A DNA stretch of 64,000 nucleotides from UBA956 sp964599325 (lineage in GTDB: Bacteria; Verrucomicrobiota; Verrucomicrobiia; Verrucomicrobiales; Akkermansiaceae). Within the stretch, counting starts at the first letter, position 1; the number at the start of each line of letters is the position of its first letter. The translations under genes and the position numbers were made by a program. Under the pieces are notes generated by a model. That model was not told the DNA's origin. It saw only the letters and a list, made by a program, of their open reading frames with translations, and did no database searches. The DNA is taken from the NCBI GenBank assembly GCA_964599325.1, contig CAZREM010000009.1, positions 1 through 64,000 of the forward strand, written 5' to 3'. Shown here in pieces: positions 18,501 to 26,182 of the stretch.

Positions 18501-18750
18501 TTACTGCCCACAACGCAGTGACGTGGAATGGGTTGTGGAAACGAGTGCTGATCTCAAATCCTGGAATCCTCGCGCGACGTTGCGTTCGAGCGGGCTTACT
18601 CACAGCATCGACGCCAACCTCGGCGTGACTTTTGGCAGCCAAAATAGCAATGGCCGGACGCGGGTGGAAATCAGCTCCTTGCCAGAAAACGGTGCGACAC
18701 AGCATTTTGTGCGAATCAAGGCGCAAACTTCCCCCCTGCCGGATCTGTGA
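15568..18750 (+). CDS. Secreted BNR_4-type polysaccharide-active protein with C-terminal D/N-rich module
   Basis: A 1060-residue exported protein. Residues 1-38 are a long signal peptide. Residues 40-240 form a beta-sandwich region, about 245-465 a LamG/concanavalin-like region, and about 470-925 a beta-propeller of the BNR_4 (PF15892-like) type: TWTWFNDERAIW, DDHNNPSLTILP and AEDDYGGGMSLDPEDPR are characteristic. BNR_4 propellers include ulvan and related polysaccharide lyases (PL24/PL25), so cleavage or binding of an anionic glycan is likely; I cannot confirm catalytic residues. Near residue 940 comes DSDRDGASDLLEYALGSDP, a Ca-binding-like motif, and then about 100 beta-rich residues to the end, a module shared with the giants at 40-51 kb. 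The start at 15568 is the ATG just before the signal peptide. Confidence 0.8.
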   Translation: MHTHPTTKFSHSCRRASLLVAHGAALIFFGLFMPFTLFAQITYIDATPANMSRVDGQTFSPSTASNVYTDSNWSLRSATGLASHGTIYESGGGETVPVLKQRQSGIAPGLYHVYAYFWVATNVGWQITTGLSASNMVNRSGTQTVAFGAITFSPYSNDHQIVTLADLSSGVFSPSFAPTQATGGADRTLARVDLGLTAVGNNGVLEVFVSNGPSNGNSTNSRTWYDGLGYSLATAAEGSTGISNNSWSIGLNNTAVCTLSNSYGRGVLWGDGTDKDADDTAVHASIDSNLLTPESDPIVLADGESVELSGIVNLQTSIVDTTNPNQFRWGLFHHNGSSNATGWTGYWLGNGTNGTAGSAFRQNSSSTLYIGSNTATGSFLSATQSATGHANLSAGAHRFQLVLTRRGTTMAYSGSLYRLSDELLLTEISGVDASATLYNQFSRIGFLSGNNLDAERLILSSVTVVYPYTAPALPTPGSITQIAPNGTWTWFNDERAIWHNGVLLAGYMRNDGYAGITRYDPATNKSTHSNIGTATSLQVDDHNNPSLTILPDQRVLATYSKHGSANQFYTRISTNSDPRSLSDWGAETVVTTPAGNTYANTMRLSGSGVGENNTIYNFSRCINYNPCLTRSTTNGASWGSTVQVINVGTGGTRPYPRYVTNQRNRIDMIYTDGHPRNENNSIYHLYYQGETFYKSDGTAVKTLAQLPLNHGAISDPNSGEKGTTVYQFSTATWSAGQGANDWIPNGRAWTWDIHYGTNGDPVCAFQVQVDDAASSDSSVIKDRIYYYYARWTGSSWQRRFIAQAGRPLYAAEDDYGGGMSLDPEDPRVVYISSNAAKPFDLSSLTQVPLAVSERYDIWRGITLDGGLSFNWTRITENTGADNIRPIVPANHHRSQHLLWLQGTYTSYTNYNTKVMGIFGVPKETLADWRAVHQLSSTSGLDSDRDGASDLLEYALGSDPRSTTSQPNFSWEQQVFSFDYCPQRSDVEWVVETSADLKSWNPRATLRSSGLTHSIDANLGVTFGSQNSNGRTRVEISSLPENGATQHFVRIKAQTSPLPDL

Positions 18751-18847
18751 TCGCCTCGCCTTCACGCACCCGCGCCATCGGACTAATGCTTGTTGATGCG
18801 TGGAAATGCGCTTGAGACCGTGAGCGAGTCGTGCTTATACCTCTGCC

Positions 18848-19648
18848 GTGAGTCACGCCTTCGCCAGTCCCGTCCGCACGCACGCTTTGTTGGAGTCCAC
18901 TGCCTCTGTGCTGCAGGAAGCGCACTTTCGCCAGCATCTGCTAGGCGACTTTGCCGGCATTCCGCTGGTCGCGTGGTCACGGTTGGTTCCCGACGCCAAA
19001 ACCACGATTTATCTCTCCTCAGGCATCCACGGGGATGAGCCCGCAGGACCACTGGCGCTGATTCATTGGATGCAGCGCCAGCTCCCATCTCATGTCAATT
19101 GGCTCATTTGCCCGCTTCTCAATCCACGTGGACACGCGCGCGGCTGCCGTTGCAACACGGATGACATCGATCTCAATCGCGATTACCTCCAGCCACGCAG
19201 CGAAGAAATCAGAGCACACATCGCGTGGTTAGAAACCATGCCCTGCCCGAACTTGTCGATTAGTTTGCACGAGGACTGGGAAACCTCAGGCTTTTATTTT
19301 TACGAAATCAATCAAGCCGTCGATTGCCCACAACGCTACCTCAACATCGTCAAAGCGGTCGAACCGTTGATGGCGATTGAGCCCATGACTGTCATCGATG
19401 ACCACGTCACCCGCGCACCCGGCTGGATCGATCACCGTCCCGAAGCCGACATCCCCGAGCAATGGCCCGAGGCCATTTTTTTAGCCAAACGCGGCTGTCC
19501 GCTCTCCTTCACGTTCGAAACCCCGAGCCAAGCAGCAAAACTCGAGCAGCGCGTGGCGGCGTTATCCATCGCGATTCAAACCGTCATCGATGAGCATCTC
19601 CAGTCGTGCTTGAATGATTTTTCCAGCGGAAAAAGCAACGGCATTTGA
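18848..19648 (+). CDS. M14-family zinc carboxypeptidase / aspartoacylase-like protein
   Basis: A 266-residue metallopeptidase-fold protein. GIHGDEPAG (about residue 59) supplies the zinc ligands His and Glu of the HxxE motif. NRDY (about 101), then a third-ligand-type His in SLHEDW (about 139) and a late Glu in FTFETPS (about 227), complete the M14 pattern. There is no signal peptide, which suggests a cytosolic enzyme such as a murein-peptide amidase (MpaA type) or a deacylase, but substrate is uncertain. The start is a GTG at 18848 without a good ribosome binding site. It is followed at short spacing by the RbsD/FucU-like and RNase III-like genes on the same strand, possibly one transcript. 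Confidence 0.78.
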   Translation: MSHAFASPVRTHALLESTASVLQEAHFRQHLLGDFAGIPLVAWSRLVPDAKTTIYLSSGIHGDEPAGPLALIHWMQRQLPSHVNWLICPLLNPRGHARGCRCNTDDIDLNRDYLQPRSEEIRAHIAWLETMPCPNLSISLHEDWETSGFYFYEINQAVDCPQRYLNIVKAVEPLMAIEPMTVIDDHVTRAPGWIDHRPEADIPEQWPEAIFLAKRGCPLSFTFETPSQAAKLEQRVAALSIAIQTVIDEHLQSCLNDFSSGKSNGI

Positions 19649-19682
19649 CACCAGCGCCCCTGTGTCGTAAGAGCATTCATCT

Positions 19683-20264
19683 ATGTCACACAGCCTACGT
19701 CTGGCCTTCTGTTGCATCCCACTGCTGCTGGGATCATGCATGTTTGGCACTTCGGGGGAAAATGCATGGAAAAAAGCAGTCAATCACCAAGCCAAGCAAC
19801 TGGGTTTCCGCAACTGGATTGTCATCGCCGAAGCTTCATTCCCCGCGTTCAATCGCACCGGCATTCGCCAAATCAACGCCAACGCGGAGATCCCGGAGGC
19901 ACTCAGCTACGTGCTACAAGCCTTGGATCAAAGTCAACACGTTCACCCCAACATCTATCTGACTCGCGAGTTGCGATCGATGAAAAATGAAGACGCTCCG
20001 GGCGTCGATGAGTTGCGCGCCATGCTGCAATACACTCTGGAAAGCCGCGAGGTGAGCCAGCTGGAACAAGACTCCCTGCTCACGCTCATGGCCGATGCGA
20101 ATCGCAGCTTCGATGTCCTGGTCGTGCGCACGACATCAGCACTCCCCTATGCAAATGTTTTCATTGAATTGCAACCTGGATACTGGGATGCTCAAGCCGA
20201 ACAAGAGCTGCGTGATCGCATGGACATGGAACGCCAGCGCAAGCTCAAACCAAGTTACTACTGA
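19683..20264 (+). CDS. RbsD/FucU-like lipoprotein
   Basis: A 193-residue protein. A short signal peptide ends in a lipobox, LLLGSC (Cys at about 19), so the mature protein should be lipid-anchored outside the cytoplasm. The rest resembles the RbsD/FucU (sugar pyranase/mutarotase) fold as found in PVC and Bacteroidota proteins: FRNWIVIAEASFPAFN near residue 43, a VHPNIYLTRELR segment near 92, then a EDAPGVDELR motif and PYANVFIELQPGYWD. RbsD and FucU convert ring forms of ribose or fucose in the cytosol, so an exported relative is unexpected and its substrate is unknown. Family call rests on recollection of this motif set, without an alignment. Confidence 0.6.
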   Translation: MSHSLRLAFCCIPLLLGSCMFGTSGENAWKKAVNHQAKQLGFRNWIVIAEASFPAFNRTGIRQINANAEIPEALSYVLQALDQSQHVHPNIYLTRELRSMKNEDAPGVDELRAMLQYTLESREVSQLEQDSLLTLMADANRSFDVLVVRTTSALPYANVFIELQPGYWDAQAEQELRDRMDMERQRKLKPSYY

Positions 20265-20276
20265 AATCATTACACC

Positions 20277-20570
20277 ATGAGCCAAAGCCGCGAAGCAGAC
20301 ATCCGCCACGAACGCGAAAAAGCCTGGATCGGTGATGCCGTGCTCGCCCTCTTCGCTCGCTCCTACGTGCTTGAACAGCGCAAATGCATGGATGGCGAGT
20401 GGTTCACTCACTTGACCTCCAACGGTTTTCTCAGCGCCTTCGGCAACCCAACCAGCGTGGAAGCCAAAATTGGCAACATTTATCAAGAACAAGGACTAAA
20501 AGCCGCGTTCGATTGGATGGAGTCCGAGCTGCTGCCCATTTTCATCAAACAAATGGCCCGAAAAAAATAG
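20277..20570 (+). CDS. Small RNase III-domain protein (Mini-III-like)
   Basis: A 97-residue protein consisting of one small RNase III-type helical domain. The segment EKAWIGDAVLALFAR matches the signature helix of Mini-III enzymes (AYLGDAVYEL), which like this protein have Ala where classical RNase III has the second Glu. SVEAKIGNIYQEQGL supplies the second conserved acidic helix (Glu near residue 62). There is no double-stranded-RNA-binding domain. Bacterial Mini-III trims 23S rRNA ends; whether this shorter protein is catalytic is not clear. The start ATG lies 12 bases after the preceding stop, so it is probably translated from the same mRNA. Confidence 0.65.
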   Translation: MSQSREADIRHEREKAWIGDAVLALFARSYVLEQRKCMDGEWFTHLTSNGFLSAFGNPTSVEAKIGNIYQEQGLKAAFDWMESELLPIFIKQMARKK

Positions 20571-20876
20571 CCAGCTTTCCACTTATCCGCTTCTGAGCAT
20601 GGTTGCATCAAAACCGTGTTCATTCACCGAATATCTGGCCATTTTTCATCACTAACTTTTGCTCGGAATCACTTGCATCGGTCTCGCACCAGACATGCTG
20701 CAGCGCGCCTGATTTCTTGATCGCTCCCCGACGGCGCACGATAAACGCCACACCTGCGCCGTGGACTTGTCTGCTGGGCCTATGCCACTGCAACCTCATC
20801 GTGATGTGCGCAATCAAGAAAAAAAATTTTTTCATATGCACTACTTTTAGCTTGACTCATCTTTGCTGTAAATACA
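20571..20876. other. Intergenic region upstream of VccA
   Basis: About 300 bases. On the minus strand an open frame at 20841-20620 (73 codons, starting MHMKKFFFLIAH) has a signal-like start but no recognisable domain, and could be a small gene. An A/T tract (nine As then six Ts, about 20819-20833) and TTGACT at 20851-20856, then 15 bases, then TACAAT lie just before the VccA frame. This would be a short-spaced promoter favouring the internal ATG at 20898. Neither reading is strong. Confidence 0.3.
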
Positions 20877-21515
20877 ATGTCAAAAGCATCATTGAAAATG
20901 AAACCTGTAATACAAATACTACAGCCCCAAAGTAAGGGTTTTACACTGATTTTGACTCTGAGCTTGATGATGTTGTTGATCGTCATTGGGGTCGGCATGT
21001 TGTCGCTTTCGACCGTGACCTTGCGCACGAGTGGATGGCTAACAGCGCAGCGTGAGGCACAGTGCAATGCTCGAATGGCACTGATGCTGGCCATCGCCGA
21101 TTTACAAAAAGCGGCTGGACCAGACCAACGCATCACCGCCTCCGCGGACATGGCGAGTGATTCGAAAGGCGATGCCCTGGCCTTCGGAGCTGCACCGGCA
21201 AACAACAATACCGTGAACAAAAAGGACAAAGGTCTCAGCGCCATGCAGCCGGGAACACGTTATTGGACTGGCGTTTGGCAAAACCGCGAACTGAGCTCAT
21301 CCACGCCGAACCTCAATCAAATTTACACCAGCACGCCCGATCCACAACACATCAAATGGTTAATTAGTGGCAATGAGGATCCGCAATTACCCAATCAATT
21401 CACACCCACAGACAGCAACGTTGCCGTCAGTGAGAATGGCAAAATCGGCAACAGTGATCGAGCAGTCATCCTTGTGGGCGAAAAAACGGTGGGTGCGGCC
21501 TCCACACCAGCTTGA
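20877..21515 (+). pseudogene. vccA: Verru_Chthon cassette protein A, N-terminal part (frameshifted)
   Basis: The first 212 residues of a VccA-type protein. After a short leader, GFTLILTLSLMMLLIVIG gives a prepilin-like N-terminal helix, followed by LSLSTVTLRTSGWL, and NARMALMLAIADLQKAAGPD is the typical VccA continuation. The frame stops at TGA 21513-21515, in the middle of what should be one protein of about 1200 residues; the rest continues in another frame from 21512. Joining the two needs a one-base change near 21485-21512. VccA proteins of Verrucomicrobiota are large, exported, type IV-pilin-like proteins whose role is unknown. The start may be the ATG at 20898 rather than 20877. Confidence 0.7.
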
Positions 21516-24469
21516 ATCGCTATGTTTCTGCACCACTTGTCTCGATCAATGACACCAAGCCAAGCGGCAGCAATGGCGTGAACAAGGCTGTGGCGGGCCG
21601 CTATGCATGGTGGATCGGCGATGATGGCACCAAATCCAAGATCAACGCAACAAGTGAATTGGCAAAACAAAACATCGCCACTTACGCGTCTTTGAGTTCA
21701 CCTCGACGTGGCTGGGAAACTGTGGATGGTTTTTCTGCTTATCCGCTGCCGGATCAGCAATCGATCCTTGAACGTGTGATTACTCTTGCCAGCACGAGCT
21801 TCATTGATGATGGCCTGCGCGCGGTCGATGGCGATGGCAGCCCGATGAATCGCACCTTTCACAGCGCTACAACGCAAAGCCTCAGTGTGTTGAGCGATCC
21901 CTTGCGCGGAGGCTTGCGGGTTGATTTAACCCCATACTTGCACTCCGGTTTCCCCGGCACAGCGGAGAGTGATTTGCCCAATGCTCCGCAAAAAGGTAAA
22001 AACATCATACCGGGAGACGCAACGCTGGCCGAATTCAAAAACCTCAAAGGCCCCAAATGGGATTTGCTCAAGGACTTTGCTAGCCCGAGCGATTATTTGA
22101 CAAACAAGCAGCTCAAAGTTCGGGGTGGCGATGGTCAAACCAAGCGCACCATTGCGCCGACGATCATCGACTTCCGTCTGCTCATGGGAGTGCGCTTGAT
22201 TTCAGTGTCCGACACCAGCTACCGCTGTCATCCCTGCGGTAAATTTGCGGTGACCATTGCCAATCCATATCCCTATGATCTGAAGTGGGATGCCCCTTTG
22301 GATTTTGAAGTGCGTGCGCTTTATAATGCCACAGAAGATGATGGCATGCCAGGGGCTCCTAACAACGTATTCAGCAGCATCTGGGGACCAGAAGTCAAAC
22401 CCGCATTTCTTCCAGGCAATGCGGGCGTTCCATCGGTTTTTGGTAACGCTACTTTCCGCATCGGTGCCGATTCGCTAAAGGCAGGTGAAGCACGCGCCTA
22501 CACCATATCCAGCCCTGTTCTGCGTCCGCAAACAACAGATCCCATCACGATACCACTCAGCCCGTTTGCCAGCAGCTCACCCGCCGACATGAATATGTGC
22601 ATCGAGATGCAACACAGCTCAGTCAATGATGCGACAAAGCTGCTTGATGTTCGCGAGCAATGGACGACATCGCTCATTAGCCTGATCATGCGATCAGGTG
22701 ATTCGCAAAATTCGATGCCGGATAACATTGTCCGGCGGATTGAACGCGTCGAGCTGGATAACGGTTTCTTTAGCAGCGTGAGACGAAGTGTTGATGGCGC
22801 AAAAGCAAAGGTTTTTACATCGCCATTTCCCATGCAGTTGTATAGCTTCCAGATAAGTCATCCTGGATCGGATTATGCATCCATTTTACCCAATGCGAAT
22901 CTGATGGGGACACGCAGCTCGACGGTCCGCACTTTCACGGATTTTAATTTGCAGGCCAATCGCTTCTCGAAAATCATCACATCCTACAACCCCCCACCCT
23001 TTTTTATGGAAAGCACGGATGCTTTGGCGCAATTACCGTTCACCGAGCCCGGTGGCGAAACGGGGTTGGGCTTCACTCGCAATTTAGCCATCAATCCGGT
23101 GTCATGGGGACGCAAGCTCGGAGCAGCCGCACAACAAACGGTTTTGTTCGGCCTACCCGATCAGTTGGTTTCCCTCGCTCAGTTACAACATCTGGATCTC
23201 ACCGCCGATGATGTGACCACATCGGTCGGACATCAGCCTGGCAATGCCGTCGGTAATTCCTATGCTCCACCTTTCGTCAAGCGCGAGCTCACTCGTCAAG
23301 AACGCTCTGATTACGTTCTCATCGGCATCAACTCATCAACTAGCTTCAACCAAAAAAGTCGCAATTACTACGACATGGCTCATTTGCTGAATACCGCTCT
23401 ATGGGATTCTTACTTTCTCTCGACCATTCCCCCATCGTCTCAAAAACCCATCAATGAGAGCCTGATGATCCTTGGTTCCTCCGAGGAAGCCACTGCAGAT
23501 TTACACAGTGCGACGAAATCAGCCGCGCATTTGCTAGTGAACGGTGGCTTTAGTGTGCAATCAACGCAAAAGGACGCGTGGAAAGCGTTGTTGGCCTCAG
23601 TCAAGCACCAGAAACATCCTGCTGACAGCGCCGCTAACAACCAAAATGCCCTTTTCCCTCGTAGCTTGGAGCAACTTAGTTCTGCCGAGGACGTTCCATC
23701 TGGCTCGGGTGCCGATTCCTTTAGTGGCTTTCGTCGCCTGACCGATGCTCAGATCGATGCTTTGGCGGAAGAGCTGTGCCGACAAGTGCGACTGCGCGGA
23801 CCCTTTGTTTCGCTCTCGCATTTCATCAATCGCGCCTTGGTGGAGCTTAAATCAGACAAGCAGCTCGGCCGCAGCGGTGCTCTGCAATCGGCCATCGACA
23901 ACGCAACAACGCCCATTAACACCTTGGCCGACGGCAGCAAAACCGCCTTTGGCGACTTAAATTTGAGCGAAGATAAGTTGCAACTACAAGGAACAAGCGG
24001 AGGTCCCAGGGCAGACCTCGACGGTGTGCGCCCGACTACTTTTGCCAACAACTTGACCGATCCAGTCTGGGCTCCCACGTCCAAGGATCTCAATCCCGGT
24101 GCGATGGCGAGCATGATGGCGGATCGTGAGATGATCACGGATTCTGAATTCAAACCAGAACAAGGTTTTCGTTCGTCAGGGATTCCCGGCTGGCTGACAC
24201 AAGCCGATGTTCTGCAAGCGATCGGACCCGTTCTCAGCGCGCGTTCGGACACATTTCGGATTCGCGCCTACGGCGAATCGCTGGACCCTAGCACTGGCAA
24301 GGTAGCAGCCCGCGCCTGGTGCGAAGCGACTGTTCAGCGGCTGCCAGATTTTATTGACGGCACCAACAATGCCAGTGATAAAGTAGAGGCTCTTACACCA
24401 CTTAATCGTCTGTTCGGACGCAAATTCATCATTTCATCCTTCCGCTGGCTTTCACCCAATGAGATCTAA
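21512..24469 (+). pseudogene. vccA: Verru_Chthon cassette protein A, main and C-terminal part
   Basis: The rest of VccA, 985 codons from a TTG that overlaps the TGA of the first part. The sequence picks up with RYVSAPLVSIND and GRYAWWIGDDGTKSKIN, which normally follow the N-terminal part in one chain, and ends with GRKFIISSFRWLSPNEI, the characteristic VccA C-terminus. Apart from the break the frame is intact over nearly 3 kb, arguing for a recent mutation, a sequencing error or a recoding event rather than an old pseudogene. As a separate protein it would lack the export/prepilin helix. Partners VccB, VccC and VccD are not found in this window. A short overlap (11 bases) couples it to the next gene. 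Confidence 0.7.
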
Positions 24470-25289
24470 CCACCACATCCTTATTTTCACTTGTCTCGCC
24501 CTGATTCAAGCGCTGCCTTCCCTGGCGCATGGTCAATCGGACAACACGCCACATGTTTCGATGAAAGTCGATTTGGTTTCGTGGGGCAATGACATCGTTG
24601 GTCTGTATTTGAACTCCGGCAGCAAAAGCAACGAAGTCACAGCCAAGGCGTTTCGATACACACAAGCGGTTGCCTACAACGGGTCGCAGATTGTGGAAAT
24701 CTCCAAAAATCCAGCGGTCAAGGATCCGAGTGATGAAATTCAACGAGATTTGCCCAAGGGCGTGGAGCCGGTTAAGGACGAAGGCTCACCAATCAACCCC
24801 GCCGATGTGCCGCCAGAAATTCAAGCGCGTCGCAAAGACAACCCCAATCTCGTTGCCCTCGCAACGCTGCCACTCAACTCGACCCGTGCCACCATTTTAT
24901 TGGCTCCAGCGAAGGGCGGAACATTTCAAACGTATGTCATTGATGATGATCCGTCGAAGCTACCGCTCGGAAACTTGCGCATTCACAACTACTGTCCTTT
25001 TCCGGTGGCGATCAAGTGCAATGGTAGCAAGCCGATTGCCATGAAAACCAAGGACGCATTGATCGTGCCGCCGAAAGACAAGCAGGTTGTTTATGAACTT
25101 GCTTACGAAAAAGAAGGCAAATGGGTGCAGCAAGAAAACAACCTCGTGCCTCTGCGACCTATCGAGCAGGCTCAGTTGATTATTTTGCGAAGCAATGCGG
25201 ATTTCTTTCGGTCCAGCAGTGGCGGCCGCAGCGGTTACTTGCAAACTGTTGTGCTTCGTCGCGGCCCCGAGGCTCCCGCTAAACCTTGA
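24459..25289 (+). CDS. Hypothetical exported protein coupled to VccA
   Basis: A 276-residue protein with a signal peptide (residues 1-26, ending about LAHGQS). The mature part is beta-rich, with no motif I can name; the C-terminal half (LGNLRIHNYCPFPVAIKCNG onward) looks like a small beta-sandwich with a basic tail. The ATG overlaps the last 11 bases of the VccA frame, so translation is probably coupled and a shared role at the cell surface is likely. The dependence on VccA is an inference from position only. Confidence 0.7.
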   Translation: MRSNHHILIFTCLALIQALPSLAHGQSDNTPHVSMKVDLVSWGNDIVGLYLNSGSKSNEVTAKAFRYTQAVAYNGSQIVEISKNPAVKDPSDEIQRDLPKGVEPVKDEGSPINPADVPPEIQARRKDNPNLVALATLPLNSTRATILLAPAKGGTFQTYVIDDDPSKLPLGNLRIHNYCPFPVAIKCNGSKPIAMKTKDALIVPPKDKQVVYELAYEKEGKWVQQENNLVPLRPIEQAQLIILRSNADFFRSSSGGRSGYLQTVVLRRGPEAPAKP

Positions 25290-25363
25290 TCATTCAAAAT
25301 CGATCAGCCGATGATTGGCAACATGTTGAATCAAACGTGTTGCCGAGCGTGACGCCGCTGCAT

Positions 25364-26182
25364 TCAAGACATCATGTGGCGCGTAAAAATAGCAATCTTT
25401 TGCAATTTTGACAAACGGTAACGCTTTTCAAACACCCGAAACTGATCCTCGCGCATCAGTGTCAGCACGCCGGAGTAAATCTCGCGCATGATTTCCGACG
25501 CCACAAGTATCTTCCCATCCAGCTGGGCAAGACATTCTTCAGCTTTTCGATACAAGGAATCGGCACGCTGGGCCTGCATGGACATCATCGCTACAAATCG
25601 CGCGTCATAAACCCGATTCGCGAGATCCTGCTCCGCGTAATCGAAGCGGTGCAGATCATCCAGCGGCAGATAAATGCGCCCACCATTATCTAGATCCTCA
25701 CGGACATCGCGCATGATGTTTGTCAACTGCAAGGCATGCCCCAAATTCACCGCGTATTGCTCCGCAACTTGTCCCTGAGCTCCAAACAAGCGCACGGAAA
25801 TCAATCCCACCGCACAAGCGACTTTCCAGGTGTATTGTTGCAGATCTTCCCATGAATTGAAACGCAGCGGTTCAGTGTCCATGGAACAACCATCAATGAT
25901 CGCAGCCATCAAATCCCGCGGAATATCGTGCTTCGCCATCAACTGCATCACCTCCAACTGAAAGGGACTCGGATGATCAAAACCCGCTAAGACACCCTCG
26001 CGCCACTGCGACAGATGCTCCTTGCGAGACTCAATGCTCTCCTTGTCATCGTCGGCAATGTCATCGATCACCCGACAATAAGCATAGAACACAACCATGT
26101 CATCGCGCACATCACGCGGCAACACATGCAACGCGAAAGCCAAATTGGACTTCGCTTGCCGAGTGATTTCGGCCGAATTCAT
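25364..26182 (-). CDS. Squalene/phytoene synthase family protein
   Basis: A 272-residue head-to-head prenyl synthase. The first Asp-rich motif is in YCRVIDDIADD (about residues 42-50) and the second in NIMRDVREDLDNGGRIYLP (about 155-173), which bind the diphosphates of two prenyl substrates through magnesium. The sequence resembles HpnD/phytoene synthase-type enzymes, joining two C15 or C20 units on the way to hopanoids or carotenoids; sequence alone does not decide which. No other hopanoid or carotenoid gene lies here. The ATG at 26182 overlaps the lepB stop as ATGA, which fixes the start better than the upstream codons and implies translational coupling to signal peptidase. Confidence 0.88.
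   Translation of the reverse strand: MNSAEITRQAKSNLAFALHVLPRDVRDDMVVFYAYCRVIDDIADDDKESIESRKEHLSQWREGVLAGFDHPSPFQLEVMQLMAKHDIPRDLMAAIIDGCSMDTEPLRFNSWEDLQQYTWKVACAVGLISVRLFGAQGQVAEQYAVNLGHALQLTNIMRDVREDLDNGGRIYLPLDDLHRFDYAEQDLANRVYDARFVAMMSMQAQRADSLYRKAEECLAQLDGKILVASEIMREIYSGVLTLMREDQFRVFEKRYRLSKLQKIAIFTRHMMS

Noticed and set aside
20815..20840. A9T6 tract as a terminator for the Mini-III-like gene
   Set aside because: There is no stem before the T run and it is about 250 bases past the stop; it is more likely curved promoter DNA.
21481..21488. Programmed -1 frameshift site at the A tract in VccA
   Set aside because: The heptamer in the zero frame does not fit X-XXY-YYZ (it reads A-AAA-ACG) and no downstream pseudoknot or stem was recognised, so recoding is not preferred over mutation or error.
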